From Mycobacterium sp. DL440 (GTDB taxonomy: Bacteria; Actinomycetota; Actinomycetes; Mycobacteriales; Mycobacteriaceae), in NCBI RefSeq assembly GCF_011745145.1, contig NZ_CP050191.1, positions 3,570,804-3,634,803 on the forward strand: a stretch of 64,000 bases of DNA, written 5' to 3'. Shown here one piece after another: positions 53,408-62,813 of this stretch. Position 1 is the first letter of the stretch. Every line of letters begins with the position of its first letter. The position numbers and the translations under genes were made by a program. Under the pieces are notes generated by a model. That model was not told the origin of the DNA, did no database searches, and saw only the letters and a program-made list of their open reading frames with translations.

Positions 53408-54468
53408 GTCAGATATCGCCGCAACGTATCGGTGGTGGCGGTGATCGCGGCGACGTCGACCCGTTCATCGACCTTGTGCGCGAGGTTGGGATCACCCGGC
53501 CCGTAGTTGACGGCCGGGATCCCCAGCGCGGCGAACCGGGACACATCCGTCCAGCCGTATTTGGCGCGGACCTGTCCCCCGGCGGCGGCCACCAGCGCGG
53601 CCGCTGCCGGTTGGGCCAGCCCGGGCAGGGCGCCCGCGGCGGCGTCGGTCAAGTCGATGGCGACGTCGAGGCCGTCGAACACCTCGTGCACGTGGGCGAC
53701 GGCCTGCTCGACGCTGCGGTCGGGGGCGAATCGGAAGTTGACGGTCACCGATGCGGTGTCCGGGATGACGTTGCCGGCGATACCGCCGTCGATACGGACC
53801 GCCGACAGCCCTTCCCGGTACACACAGCCATCGATGTCGACGTTGCGGGGCTGGTAGGCGGTGAGCCGGTCCAGCACAGCGCCGAGTTTATGAATCGCGT
53901 TGTCGCCCAACCACGATCGTGCCGAATGCGCGCGGGTGCCGGTAGCGCCGACGACGACACGGATGGTGCCCTGGCAGCCCGCCTCGATGAAGCCGCCGGA
54001 GGGTTCGCCGAGGATCGCAACGTCGGCCTGAAGCCAATCCGGCAGCTCGCGTTCGATGCGGCCGAGCCCGTTGGCGCTGGACTCGATCTCCTCGCAGTCG
54101 TACATCACCAGGGTGATGTCATGGCTGGGCTCGGCGATCGTGGCGGCCAGGTGCAGGAACACCGCGTCACCCGACTTCATGTCCGAGGTGCCGCAGCCCC
54201 ACATCTCGCCGTTCTTGATGTGGCTGGGCAGGTTGTCGGCGGCGGGCACGGTGTCGATGTGCCCGGCCAGCATCACCCGCGACGGGCGGCCCAGGTTGGT
54301 GCGGGCCAGCACGGCATCGCCGTTGCGGACCACCTCGAACCACGGCGCCTGCGCGCGCAGCGCAGCTTCGATCTCGTCGGCGATGCGTTGCTCGTGACGT
54401 GACTCGCTGGGGATGTCCACCAAGGCAGCGGTCAGCGCGATCGGATCGGCACGCAGGTCTAGCCCCAT
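53404..54468 (-). CDS. dapE: Succinyl-diaminopimelate desuccinylase
   Basis: 354-residue M20 metallopeptidase that hydrolyses N-succinyl-LL-diaminopimelate in lysine and peptidoglycan precursor synthesis. Metal ligands are seen in [16 protein letters not shown] and [12 protein letters not shown]; the dimerisation insert follows. Length equals M. tuberculosis DapE. The ATG at 54468 has a TAGCCT -10 box 8 nt upstream. It is divergent from dapD, the enzyme two steps earlier in the pathway. Confidence 0.95.
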   Translation of the reverse strand: MGLDLRADPIALTAALVDIPSESRHEQRIADEIEAALRAQAPWFEVVRNGDAVLARTNLGRPSRVMLAGHIDTVPAADNLPSHIKNGEMWGCGTSDMKSGDAVFLHLAATIAEPSHDITLVMYDCEEIESSANGLGRIERELPDWLQADVAILGEPSGGFIEAGCQGTIRVVVGATGTRAHSARSWLGDNAIHKLGAVLDRLTAYQPRNVDIDGCVYREGLSAVRIDGGIAGNVIPDTASVTVNFRFAPDRSVEQAVAHVHEVFDGLDVAIDLTDAAAGALPGLAQPAAAALVAAAGGQVRAKYGWTDVSRFAALGIPAVNYGPGDPNLAHKVDERVDVAAITATTDTLRRYLT

Positions 54469-54476
54469 GGTGTTCG

Positions 54477-54494
54477 AGGCTAGTCCAGTAACCT
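54477..54494. promoter_or_regulatory. Back-to-back dapE/dapD -10 boxes
   Basis: TAGCCT for dapE (54482-54477) and TAACCT for dapD (54489-54494), separated by 6 bp. Each is 8 nt from its start codon. The whole divergent interval is 34 bp. Confidence 0.5.
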
Positions 54495-54502
54495 TGGCCA
54501 AC

Positions 54503-55447
54503 GTGACTGCAGCATCTGGCGTCGGCCTGGCCACCATCACCGCCGACGGGACCGTCCTGGACACCTGGTTTCCCGCCCCCGAGCTGAGCGCCTCCGGCGA
54601 CGCCGGCACGGTGAAGCTCACCGGCGATGACATCCCCACCGAGTTCGCGGGTCTGACCGCCCCCGATACCGACCGCGGTGTCGAGGTGGTGGCGGTACGC
54701 ACCACGATCGCCTCGCTGGACGACAGCCCTGTCGATACCTACGACGTCTGGCTGCGGCTGCACCTGCTGTCGCACCGGCTGACCAAGCCACACGAGGCCA
54801 ACCTCGACGGCATCTTCGGCCTGCTGGCCAACGTGGTGTGGACGAACTTCGGGCCGTGCGCGGTCGAGGGATTCGAGACGGTGCGCGCCAAGCTGCGTCG
54901 CCGCGGGGCCGTCGCGGTCTACGGCGTCGACAAGTTCCCCCGCATGGTCGACTACGTGTTGCCCTCCGGAGTGCGCATCGCCGACGCCGACCGTGTCCGC
55001 CTGGGTGCACACCTCGCCGCGGGTACGACAGTCATGCACGAAGGCTTCGTGAACTTCAACGCCGGCACGCTGGGCACCTCGATGGTGGAGGGCCGCATCT
55101 CGGCCGGTGTGGTGGTCGACGACGGCTCCGACATCGGTGGCGGCGCGTCGATCATGGGCACGCTCTCCGGTGGCGGCAAAGAGGTGATCTCGGTGGGCAA
55201 GCGCTGCCTGCTGGGCGCCAACGCCGGCCTGGGCATCTCACTCGGCGATGACTGCGTCATCGAGGCCGGGCTCTACGTCACCGGTGGCACCAAGGTGACC
55301 ACATCTGACGGCCAGACCACGAAGGCCGTCGAGCTCTCCGGCGCCAACAACCTGCTGTTCCGCCGCAACTCGCTCTCGGGTGCGGTCGAAGTGGTCAAGC
55401 GTGACGGCACCGGCATCACGCTCAACGAGGCGCTGCACGCCAACTAG
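54503..55447 (+). CDS. dapD: Tetrahydrodipicolinate N-succinyltransferase
   Basis: 314-residue trimeric acyltransferase that succinylates tetrahydrodipicolinate using succinyl-CoA in the lysine/DAP route. An N-terminal domain leads to a left-handed beta-helix with hexapeptide repeats ([45 protein letters not shown]). The GTG start (VTAASG) fits the family and the -10 box. It closely matches M. tuberculosis DapD (317 residues). Confidence 0.95.
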   Translation: MTAASGVGLATITADGTVLDTWFPAPELSASGDAGTVKLTGDDIPTEFAGLTAPDTDRGVEVVAVRTTIASLDDSPVDTYDVWLRLHLLSHRLTKPHEANLDGIFGLLANVVWTNFGPCAVEGFETVRAKLRRRGAVAVYGVDKFPRMVDYVLPSGVRIADADRVRLGAHLAAGTTVMHEGFVNFNAGTLGTSMVEGRISAGVVVDDGSDIGGGASIMGTLSGGGKEVISVGKRCLLGANAGLGISLGDDCVIEAGLYVTGGTKVTTSDGQTTKAVELSGANNLLFRRNSLSGAVEVVKRDGTGITLNEALHAN

Positions 55448-55458
55448 ATTCCTGCCGC

Positions 55459-55515
55459 CGAACGTCGGCTTGTGTGTCAAACTTCGCGAAAAGCAGACAC
55501 GCAAGCCAACATTCG
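55459..55515. repeat. Imperfect 20-bp inverted repeat after dapD
   Basis: 55459-55478 and 55496-55515 match over 17 of 20 bp, with a 17-nt loop containing TTCGCG. It begins 12 bp after the dapD stop and overlaps the leader of the next gene. The element GCAGACAC and the TTCGCG centre recall the perfect repeat at 32264-32321. Confidence 0.65.
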
Positions 55516-55527
55516 AGGACTCACGCT

Positions 55528-56961
55528 ATGCGGCGTTTCGCGCGTTGGTGGACCATCGGCATGGTCGCCACAGTTGCCGTCTGCACGATAGCCGGTGGCG
55601 TCATCGTCTACTTGGCCGGGCGAACGCCGAGCAAGAGCGTTCCGGTGTTTCATCGGGGCGCCTGGCAGCCGCCAGCACAGAAGGTGCTTGCGTCACCAAT
55701 GCGACAACAGCCGGTACCGGGCTGGCGCACTCACGTCGAGGATCTCAACCTGCCCGAATCGAGCATCTTCGGGACATCCGACAACTCGGCTCAGTCAGAT
55801 CCCTTCGTGGGCGCTGTAAACAGCAACAGCTATTTTCTCACCAGCAGTCCTCGTGTACCCGACCGGCAGTGGTGGCTGGTCGGATTAGATGTCCACACCG
55901 GCAAACAATTGTTTTCACCGGTATCGATCGACGCTGGTTCGAGATTTCCCCACTGCTTTGTGAATGGGCCCCAGTTCGTGCTGTGCCTCGCCGACGCCGT
56001 TCACGGAGAAACCACGGAGACCACCGCGTGGGTGATCGACGCGCATACCGGCGAGGTGGTGTTCGACGGCCCGAGTGAGCTACACACCACGCCTGGCAGC
56101 GGCGTGCAAGTCGATCAGGCAGGAATCTACGCGGTAGCTCAGATACGAGGCGAGGGCCTTTACGGCATCGGCCCCCATGCGGAAACGACCTGGCTCGTTC
56201 CGCACACCGCAATGGTCTCCTCCAGAATTTCAGTTTCGGCCATCGACACTGCTCCACCAACCTTGGCCGCGGCGCAAGACACCACTCCCGGCTCCGATGG
56301 CATGGTTGTCTTCTCCTTAGCCGACGGCAAGGTGATGAGACCCGACCTGGGCAACGGCAATATTCCCGGATCGGCTGTCGTCTATCCCGGGGGATTCGCA
56401 ATGGAGATCATTGCCGACACAGAGTACTCAACACCTCGCAGTGTGGCGTTCTTCGATGACGGCGGTAATCGTGTTGCCGAAACCAAGGTTTCGGGCTCTC
56501 TATCGCCATTTTCGATGTCCCTTCCCATTGTGGAGGATGTGCCCGTATCGACTGTCTTCGGAGCAAACGGGGCGGGACTCGTCCAACTCCTCGATCGGGA
56601 ACTCACCCAGAACGCCGTGTTTGTCGGCCCGCGTCTATACGCGCCTGAATCCAATTGGGAAGGCCCGGTCAAAGTGCGAAAGTGGAGGCAGTTCGACCTG
56701 ACGACAGGCGCAGAAGGAAACACCTGCCAAACCAACATGAGCGGCTATCTAGCCAATGACGGCAGCGTCGGCCTATTCGAAACGGTCCGCTACGAGGTCA
56801 CTGGAGCCACGACGTTCGCGATGGACCTCGCCACCTGCCAAAAACTGTGGTCCGTTCCTGTCAGTCCTGATTCGTACCACAGGCTTTGGCGGATCAACGA
56901 CACACTCGCGGAGCTTTCTGACGACGGCAAGGAACTCCACTCACTGGTAGCTCCTGGATAG
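55528..56961 (+). CDS. Membrane-anchored PQQ-like beta-propeller protein
   Basis: 477-residue protein with a basic N-terminus and one transmembrane helix (about residues 9-31, IGMVATVAVCTIAGGVIVYLAG), the rest extracytoplasmic. Blades such as WWLVGLDVHTGKQLFSP, TAWVIDAHTGEVVFDGP and TFAMDLATCQKLWSVP match PQQ-like repeats seen in BamB-type and solute-binding propellers. Function is unknown. Base composition looks visibly lower in GC than its neighbours and codon choice is more mixed, suggesting acquisition. GAGG precedes the ATG at about 9 nt. Confidence 0.75.
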   Translation: MRRFARWWTIGMVATVAVCTIAGGVIVYLAGRTPSKSVPVFHRGAWQPPAQKVLASPMRQQPVPGWRTHVEDLNLPESSIFGTSDNSAQSDPFVGAVNSNSYFLTSSPRVPDRQWWLVGLDVHTGKQLFSPVSIDAGSRFPHCFVNGPQFVLCLADAVHGETTETTAWVIDAHTGEVVFDGPSELHTTPGSGVQVDQAGIYAVAQIRGEGLYGIGPHAETTWLVPHTAMVSSRISVSAIDTAPPTLAAAQDTTPGSDGMVVFSLADGKVMRPDLGNGNIPGSAVVYPGGFAMEIIADTEYSTPRSVAFFDDGGNRVAETKVSGSLSPFSMSLPIVEDVPVSTVFGANGAGLVQLLDRELTQNAVFVGPRLYAPESNWEGPVKVRKWRQFDLTTGAEGNTCQTNMSGYLANDGSVGLFETVRYEVTGATTFAMDLATCQKLWSVPVSPDSYHRLWRINDTLAELSDDGKELHSLVAPG

Positions 56962-56982
56962 TTCACGCCGACGTAGAGCCGT

Positions 56983-57234
56983 TCAGGTGCAGGGTATTCC
57001 GTGTGGGCCGCCGATCCAGTGGCCTGGTGGGGAGTTCCCCGGGCACCATTTCTTGACCTGCCCAGGCGGAAGGTTGGGGCCTGGGTTCCAGTCCACCCAT
57101 CCCGGGCCCGGAATCCATGGAATGTTCGGTCCCCAGCCAGGGTCAGCCTGTGCCGAACCTGCGCCCAATGCGAGCGAGCCAAGGCCAAGCGCACCGGCGA
57201 TCACCGCCGTTCCAGCGGCTTTCTTGAGATTCAT
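56983..57234 (-). CDS. Small secreted Pro/Gly/Trp-rich protein
   Basis: 83-residue protein with a Sec signal peptide (KKAAGTAVIAGALGLGSLAL) cut after AQA, giving a mature peptide of about 49 residues rich in Pro, Gly and Trp (PGWGPNIPWIPGPGWVDW) with two cysteines (WCPG; GIPCT) that could pair. GGAGG lies 5 nt before the ATG at 57234. Small exported proteins of this kind are frequent in mycobacteria; no function is known. Confidence 0.78.
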   Translation of the reverse strand: MNLKKAAGTAVIAGALGLGSLALGAGSAQADPGWGPNIPWIPGPGWVDWNPGPNLPPGQVKKWCPGNSPPGHWIGGPHGIPCT

Positions 57235-57300
57235 ACATGCCTCCAAACCGAGGCACGACATCGACGTGCAGTCCGTGCCCCGTCGGCACCCAAGTTACTC

Positions 57301-57648
57301 CTACTCGGCGGCGAGCACGCAGAACTCATTGCCCTCCGGGTCGGCCAGCACCACCCACGTTTCCTCACCTTGGCCGACGTCGACGTGGCGGGCGCCCATG
57401 CCGATCAGCCGGTCCACCTCGGCCTGCTGATCGTCTGGCGTGAAGTCCAGATGCAGGCGGTTCTTGACCACCTTGCCTTCCGGCACGGCCAGGAACAGCC
57501 AGATGGGGCCGGCGCCCGGTGGCGGGGTGAGGATCACATCACCGTCGGCATCAGTGTGTGAAGGCCAGCCGAGCACCTCCGACCACCACGCGCCCAACAC
57601 TTCGGGATCGTGCGCGTCGATGCAGATCTCAGTGAATCTCAGTCCCAT
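57301..57648 (-). CDS. Glyoxalase/bleomycin-resistance (VOC) family protein
   Basis: 115-residue one-module VOC protein: MGLRFTEICIDAHDPEVLGAWWSEVLGW, then LHLDFTPDDQQAEVDRL and a closing VVLADPEGNEFCVL, the usual metal-binding pattern of the family. Substrate is unknown. Its start overlaps the fadD36 end by 10 bp, so it is cotranscribed downstream of that gene. Confidence 0.85.
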   Translation of the reverse strand: MGLRFTEICIDAHDPEVLGAWWSEVLGWPSHTDADGDVILTPPPGAGPIWLFLAVPEGKVVKNRLHLDFTPDDQQAEVDRLIGMGARHVDVGQGEETWVVLADPEGNEFCVLAAE

Positions 57649-59045
57649 TGCGCCAGTTCCTTTTTCATCACCTTGCCCATGGCGTTGCGCGGCAGCCTGT
57701 CGACCAACCGGACTTCGCGGGGGCGTTTGTGTGCTGAAAGTTGTTGGGCCACAAATTCGATCAATGCCTCGGGGGCGGCATTGCCGACGACGAAGGCGAC
57801 GATACGTTGCCCGAGGTCGTCGTCGGGCACCCCGACCACAGCTACCTCGTCGACGCCGTCGTGACCCAGCAGCACCGTCTCGATCTCACCGGCGCCGATG
57901 CGGTAACCGCCGGATTTGATCAGGTCCACCGACTCGCGCCCGACGATGCGGTGCATCCCGTCGGCGTCGATCACCGCGACGTCGCCGGTGCGGTACCAGC
58001 CGTCAGGATCGAAGGCGTCGGCGGTGGCCTCGGGCCGGTTGAGGTAGCCGTCGAACACCATGGGGCCCTTGATCTGCAGCCGGCCGATGGTCTCGCCGTC
58101 GTGCGGCACCGGGGCGCCGTCGTCGTCGACCAGCCTCGTCTGCACCCCGGCCAGCGGCAACCCGACCCACCCGGGTCTGCGCTCGCCGTCGACCCGGGTG
58201 GAAAGGGTGATCAGCGATTCGGTGCTGCCGTAGCGCTCCACGGGGACATGTCCCGTCAGCCGCACCAACTCGTCGAACACCGGCACCGGAAGGGGCGCGC
58301 TGCCGGAGACCAGCAGCCGCGCAGTCGAAAGGGCCAGCGCCGAGTCGAGATCCTTGACCACCCGCGACCACACGGTCGGCACCCCGAAGTACAGCGTCCC
58401 CTGAGCCTGTGCGTACGCGGCCGGCGTCGGTTTCCCGGTGTGTACGAAGCGGTTTCCGATCCGCAACGAGCCGAGCAGGCCCAATACCAGGCCGTGCACA
58501 TGGAACAAGGGCAGCCCGTGCACCACGGTGTCGGCGGCGGTCCATTGCCAGGCCGCGGCCAGGGCGTCGACGTCGTCGGCGATGGCCTGGCGGCTCATCG
58601 GCACGCCCTTGGGCGCTCCGGTGGTGCCGGAGGTGTACATGATGATCGCGGTCGAATTCGGGGCCGGCTCGGGATAGCGGTGCCAGGACCGGGCGTGCAG
58701 CCGCACCGGGATGTGCGGCAACCCCTCGGTATCCTCGGGGCGCTCCCCCAGCCAGGCCTGGGCGCCCGAGTCGGTGAGAATGTGTCGACGCTCAGCCGCG
58801 CCGACGTCGGCAGGTACCGGGACCACCGGCACGCCGGCGATCAGGCACCCGATGATCGCGAGGACCGTCGTCGGGGTCGGTGTCGCCAGGACGGCGACGC
58901 GCTGCGCAACAGCCACACGCTCAGCCACCGAGGTGGCGGCACCGACGAGATCGCTGCGGCTCAGCACTGCACCGTCGATGGAAACGGCATCGTCAAGTTC
59001 GGCGCCGGCGGCAACGGCCGCGGGGTTCAGGGAGGCCAGCAACAC
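57639..59045 (-). CDS. fadD36: Short fatty acid-CoA ligase
   Basis: 468-residue ANL-superfamily acyl-CoA synthetase. It has the P-loop IMYTSGTTGAPKGVPMS, YGSTESL, WYRTGDVAVID and the C-terminal domain with LPRNAMGKVMKKEL carrying the catalytic lysine. Its length and N-terminus (MLLASLNP) match the short FadD36-type enzymes; the chain-length preference is not visible. The GTG start at 59045 has TAGCCT 7 nt upstream. Confidence 0.87.
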   Translation of the reverse strand: MLLASLNPAAVAAGAELDDAVSIDGAVLSRSDLVGAATSVAERVAVAQRVAVLATPTPTTVLAIIGCLIAGVPVVPVPADVGAAERRHILTDSGAQAWLGERPEDTEGLPHIPVRLHARSWHRYPEPAPNSTAIIMYTSGTTGAPKGVPMSRQAIADDVDALAAAWQWTAADTVVHGLPLFHVHGLVLGLLGSLRIGNRFVHTGKPTPAAYAQAQGTLYFGVPTVWSRVVKDLDSALALSTARLLVSGSAPLPVPVFDELVRLTGHVPVERYGSTESLITLSTRVDGERRPGWVGLPLAGVQTRLVDDDGAPVPHDGETIGRLQIKGPMVFDGYLNRPEATADAFDPDGWYRTGDVAVIDADGMHRIVGRESVDLIKSGGYRIGAGEIETVLLGHDGVDEVAVVGVPDDDLGQRIVAFVVGNAAPEALIEFVAQQLSAHKRPREVRLVDRLPRNAMGKVMKKELAQWD

Positions 59046-59052
59046 TCTTGTG

Positions 59053-59058
59053 AGGCTA
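59053..59058 (-). promoter_or_regulatory. -10 box (TAGCCT) of fadD36
   Basis: TANNNT hexamer ending 7 nt before the GTG at 59045; predicts a leaderless mRNA. Confidence 0.5.
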
Positions 59059-59123
59059 CCGGCGTGCCGTCAGGCGATCCCACGCACTCGACAGGACTCG
59101 AAGTTGACGACAGGCTGGTGCCC

Positions 59124-60137
59124 ATGGGCACAGCTGCGCGAGACCGCGATGATTCCGGCCGGCCGCGCAGCACTCGCCCGCGTGATGCACTCGGCCAGCC
59201 GCTGCCCTATGGCAGTGCGGGCGTCGCACGCATTCCCGACGACCTGGAGCTCTCACCCGCCAAAACCCTCGTCTACGCCCAGGATCTGCTCGACCGAGGT
59301 CAAGCGTTCAGCGCGCACGAAGTACTCGAAGCGGCGTGGAAGAACGGCCCGGAGCACGAGCGCGCGCTCTGGCAGGGTTTGGCACAGCTGGCCGTGGGCA
59401 TCACCCATGTGCAACGCGGCAACCGGACCGGGGCCGCGGCGCTGCTGAAACGTGCATCGGCGCGGCTTTCCCTCGTCGACCAACCGGCGCCCTACGGCGT
59501 CGACGTGGTGCGTCTGGTCGACTTCGCCGCCACCCTGGCCGACGACATCGAGAACGCCGGCGACATCGCGCCAACGCGGTTACACATCCGCCTGACGGCC
59601 ACCATCCGACAGACCGCGACCCGCGAGGTGTACCGGAACAGCTGGTTGACGCTGAGGGAGGACACCGTCGTGCGACCCGACGGCAGCACCGGCGTCTACG
59701 CCGTGGTCGACAAACCGACCTATGCCCTGGTGATCCCGTACGACGACACGCACGACAGGTTTCACCTCGTCGAGCAGTTCCGGTACCCACTTGCGCTGCG
59801 GCGGTGGGAGTTTCCACAGGGCACCGCCCCCGAACAGCTCGATCTCGATCCGGAAGCACTGGCCCACTGCGAACTTCGCGAGGAGACCGGCTTGCGCGCG
59901 GAGAGTATGCACCGGCTCGGCCAGCTCGACGTGGCTGCGGGGATGAGCAGCCAGCGCGGGTGGGTGTTCCTGGCGACCGGTCTCACCGAGGGCGAGCACG
60001 AACGCGAGCACGAGGAGCAGGACATGCACAGCGCGTGGTTCTCCCGTGAGGAGCTGGACGGGATGATCCGGAACGGTGGGATCACCGACGCCCAGAGCCT
60101 GGCGGCGTTGACGCTGCTGTCACTGCACCAGCGGTAG
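59124..60137 (+). CDS. DUF309-NUDIX fusion protein
   Basis: 337-residue ORF joining two families. Residues about 50-140 are a DUF309 helical domain (FSAHEVLEAAWKNGPEHERALWQGLAQLAVGITHVQRGN in pieces). From about residue 155 to the end is a NUDIX hydrolase of the ADP-sugar type (YRNSWLTLREDTVV; WEFPQGTAP; CELREETGL with the catalytic ELREE glutamates; the first Arg of the box is Cys). The two parts are more often separate proteins; no stop or frameshift is seen at the junction near 59565. The start is the ATG at 59124, or GTG 59118. It lies 3 bp from the end of convergent pruB. Confidence 0.78.
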   Translation: MGTAARDRDDSGRPRSTRPRDALGQPLPYGSAGVARIPDDLELSPAKTLVYAQDLLDRGQAFSAHEVLEAAWKNGPEHERALWQGLAQLAVGITHVQRGNRTGAAALLKRASARLSLVDQPAPYGVDVVRLVDFAATLADDIENAGDIAPTRLHIRLTATIRQTATREVYRNSWLTLREDTVVRPDGSTGVYAVVDKPTYALVIPYDDTHDRFHLVEQFRYPLALRRWEFPQGTAPEQLDLDPEALAHCELREETGLRAESMHRLGQLDVAAGMSSQRGWVFLATGLTEGEHEREHEEQDMHSAWFSREELDGMIRNGGITDAQSLAALTLLSLHQR

Positions 60138-60140
60138 GGC

Positions 60141-61100
60141 TCAGTGGCGCTCAGCCAGGGCTCGCAGGAAGAACATCAGGTTGGCCGGGCGCTCGGCCAA
60201 CCGCCGCACGAAGTAGCCGTACCATTCGTTGCCGAACGGGACGTACACCCGCACCTGGTTGCCCGCCTCGGCGAGCCGGCGTTGTTCGGCGTCGCGGATG
60301 TTGTAGAGCATCTGGTATTCGAAACCGTCCACGCCGCGGCCGAACTCGTCGGCAAGGCCAGGTACCGCGTCGATGATCTCCGGGTCGTGTGAGGCCACCA
60401 TCGGGTAGCCCGATCCGGCCATCAGCACGTGCAGGCATCGTAGGTAGGAGTCGGTGACCTGTACCGCGTCGCGGTAGGCCACCGAGGCGGGTTCGTCGTA
60501 GGCACCCTTGCACAGCCTGATCCGGGCTCCCGAGGCGGCGAAATCGCGGCAGTCGTCCTCGGTCCGGTGCAGGTAGGCCTGCAGAACCGTTCCCAGCCAG
60601 TCGAACTCGGTGCGCAGGTCACGCACGATCGACAGGGTCGAGTCGGTGGTGGTGTGGTCCTCGGCGTCCACGGTCACCCACGCCCCGACGTCGCGGGCCT
60701 TGGCGCAGATGGTGTGCGCGTTCTCGTAGGCGATCTTCTCGCCGTCGCGGGGCAGCGCCTGGCCGAGCGCCGACAGCTTGAGTGACACTTCGAGCGGTCG
60801 CACTGCCGCGTCAACGTCGCCGCGGCGTGCCAACCCCTCAAGCAGTGCCAGGTAGGCCTGCACGGTGCGTTCGGCGTCGTCGGTGCTCGTGGTGTCCTCG
60901 CCGAGGTAGTCGACGCTGACCAACCGGCCCGAATCTCGCAGCGCACCAACGGTGTCAAGCGCATCGGGCACGGTCTCCCCTGCCACAAAGCGGTCCACCA
61001 CCTTGCGGGTGATCGGGAGGCGTTCGGCCGTATGACGTAGCCGCGGCGAGTGCGATGCGGCCAGGATCGCCGGACGGGCAACCCGCTGAAACACGCCCAT
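60141..61100 (-). CDS. pruB: Proline dehydrogenase
   Basis: 319-residue monofunctional FAD-dependent PRODH that oxidises proline to pyrroline-5-carboxylate. The barrel has VSLKLSALGQ, the signature LCKGAYDEPASVAY and the C-terminal YVPFGNEWYGYFVRRLAER. It lies 1 bp from pruA, the next enzyme, in a two-gene operon. The equivalents in M. tuberculosis are Rv1188 and Rv1187. Confidence 0.95.
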   Translation of the reverse strand: MGVFQRVARPAILAASHSPRLRHTAERLPITRKVVDRFVAGETVPDALDTVGALRDSGRLVSVDYLGEDTTSTDDAERTVQAYLALLEGLARRGDVDAAVRPLEVSLKLSALGQALPRDGEKIAYENAHTICAKARDVGAWVTVDAEDHTTTDSTLSIVRDLRTEFDWLGTVLQAYLHRTEDDCRDFAASGARIRLCKGAYDEPASVAYRDAVQVTDSYLRCLHVLMAGSGYPMVASHDPEIIDAVPGLADEFGRGVDGFEYQMLYNIRDAEQRRLAEAGNQVRVYVPFGNEWYGYFVRRLAERPANLMFFLRALAERH

Positions 61101-61101
61101 C

Positions 61102-62730
<1,629 letters not shown>

Positions 62731-62764
62731 GAGTCAAGAATCCCCGACGTGACCCACGTAACAC

Positions 62765-62812
62765 TTGTCTGATCGGATAAGTCTTACCCCACCTGTCAGT
62801 AGAATCAGACAA
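62765..62812. promoter_or_regulatory. Inverted repeat and pruC promoter in the pruA-pruC interval
   Basis: TTGTCTGAT (62765-62773) and its exact reverse complement ATCAGACAA (62804-62812), 9-bp arms with centres 39 bp apart, in the 83-bp divergent interval. The right arm overlaps the pruC -10 box TAGAAT (62800-62805), which lies 8 nt before the ATG. It is a good candidate binding site for PruC. Confidence 0.6.
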
Positions 62813-62813
62813 C

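Noticed and set aside
57741..59123. Upstream extension of the DUF309-NUDIX frame
   Set aside because: It is antisense to fadD36 and shows no homology; the real start is near 59124.
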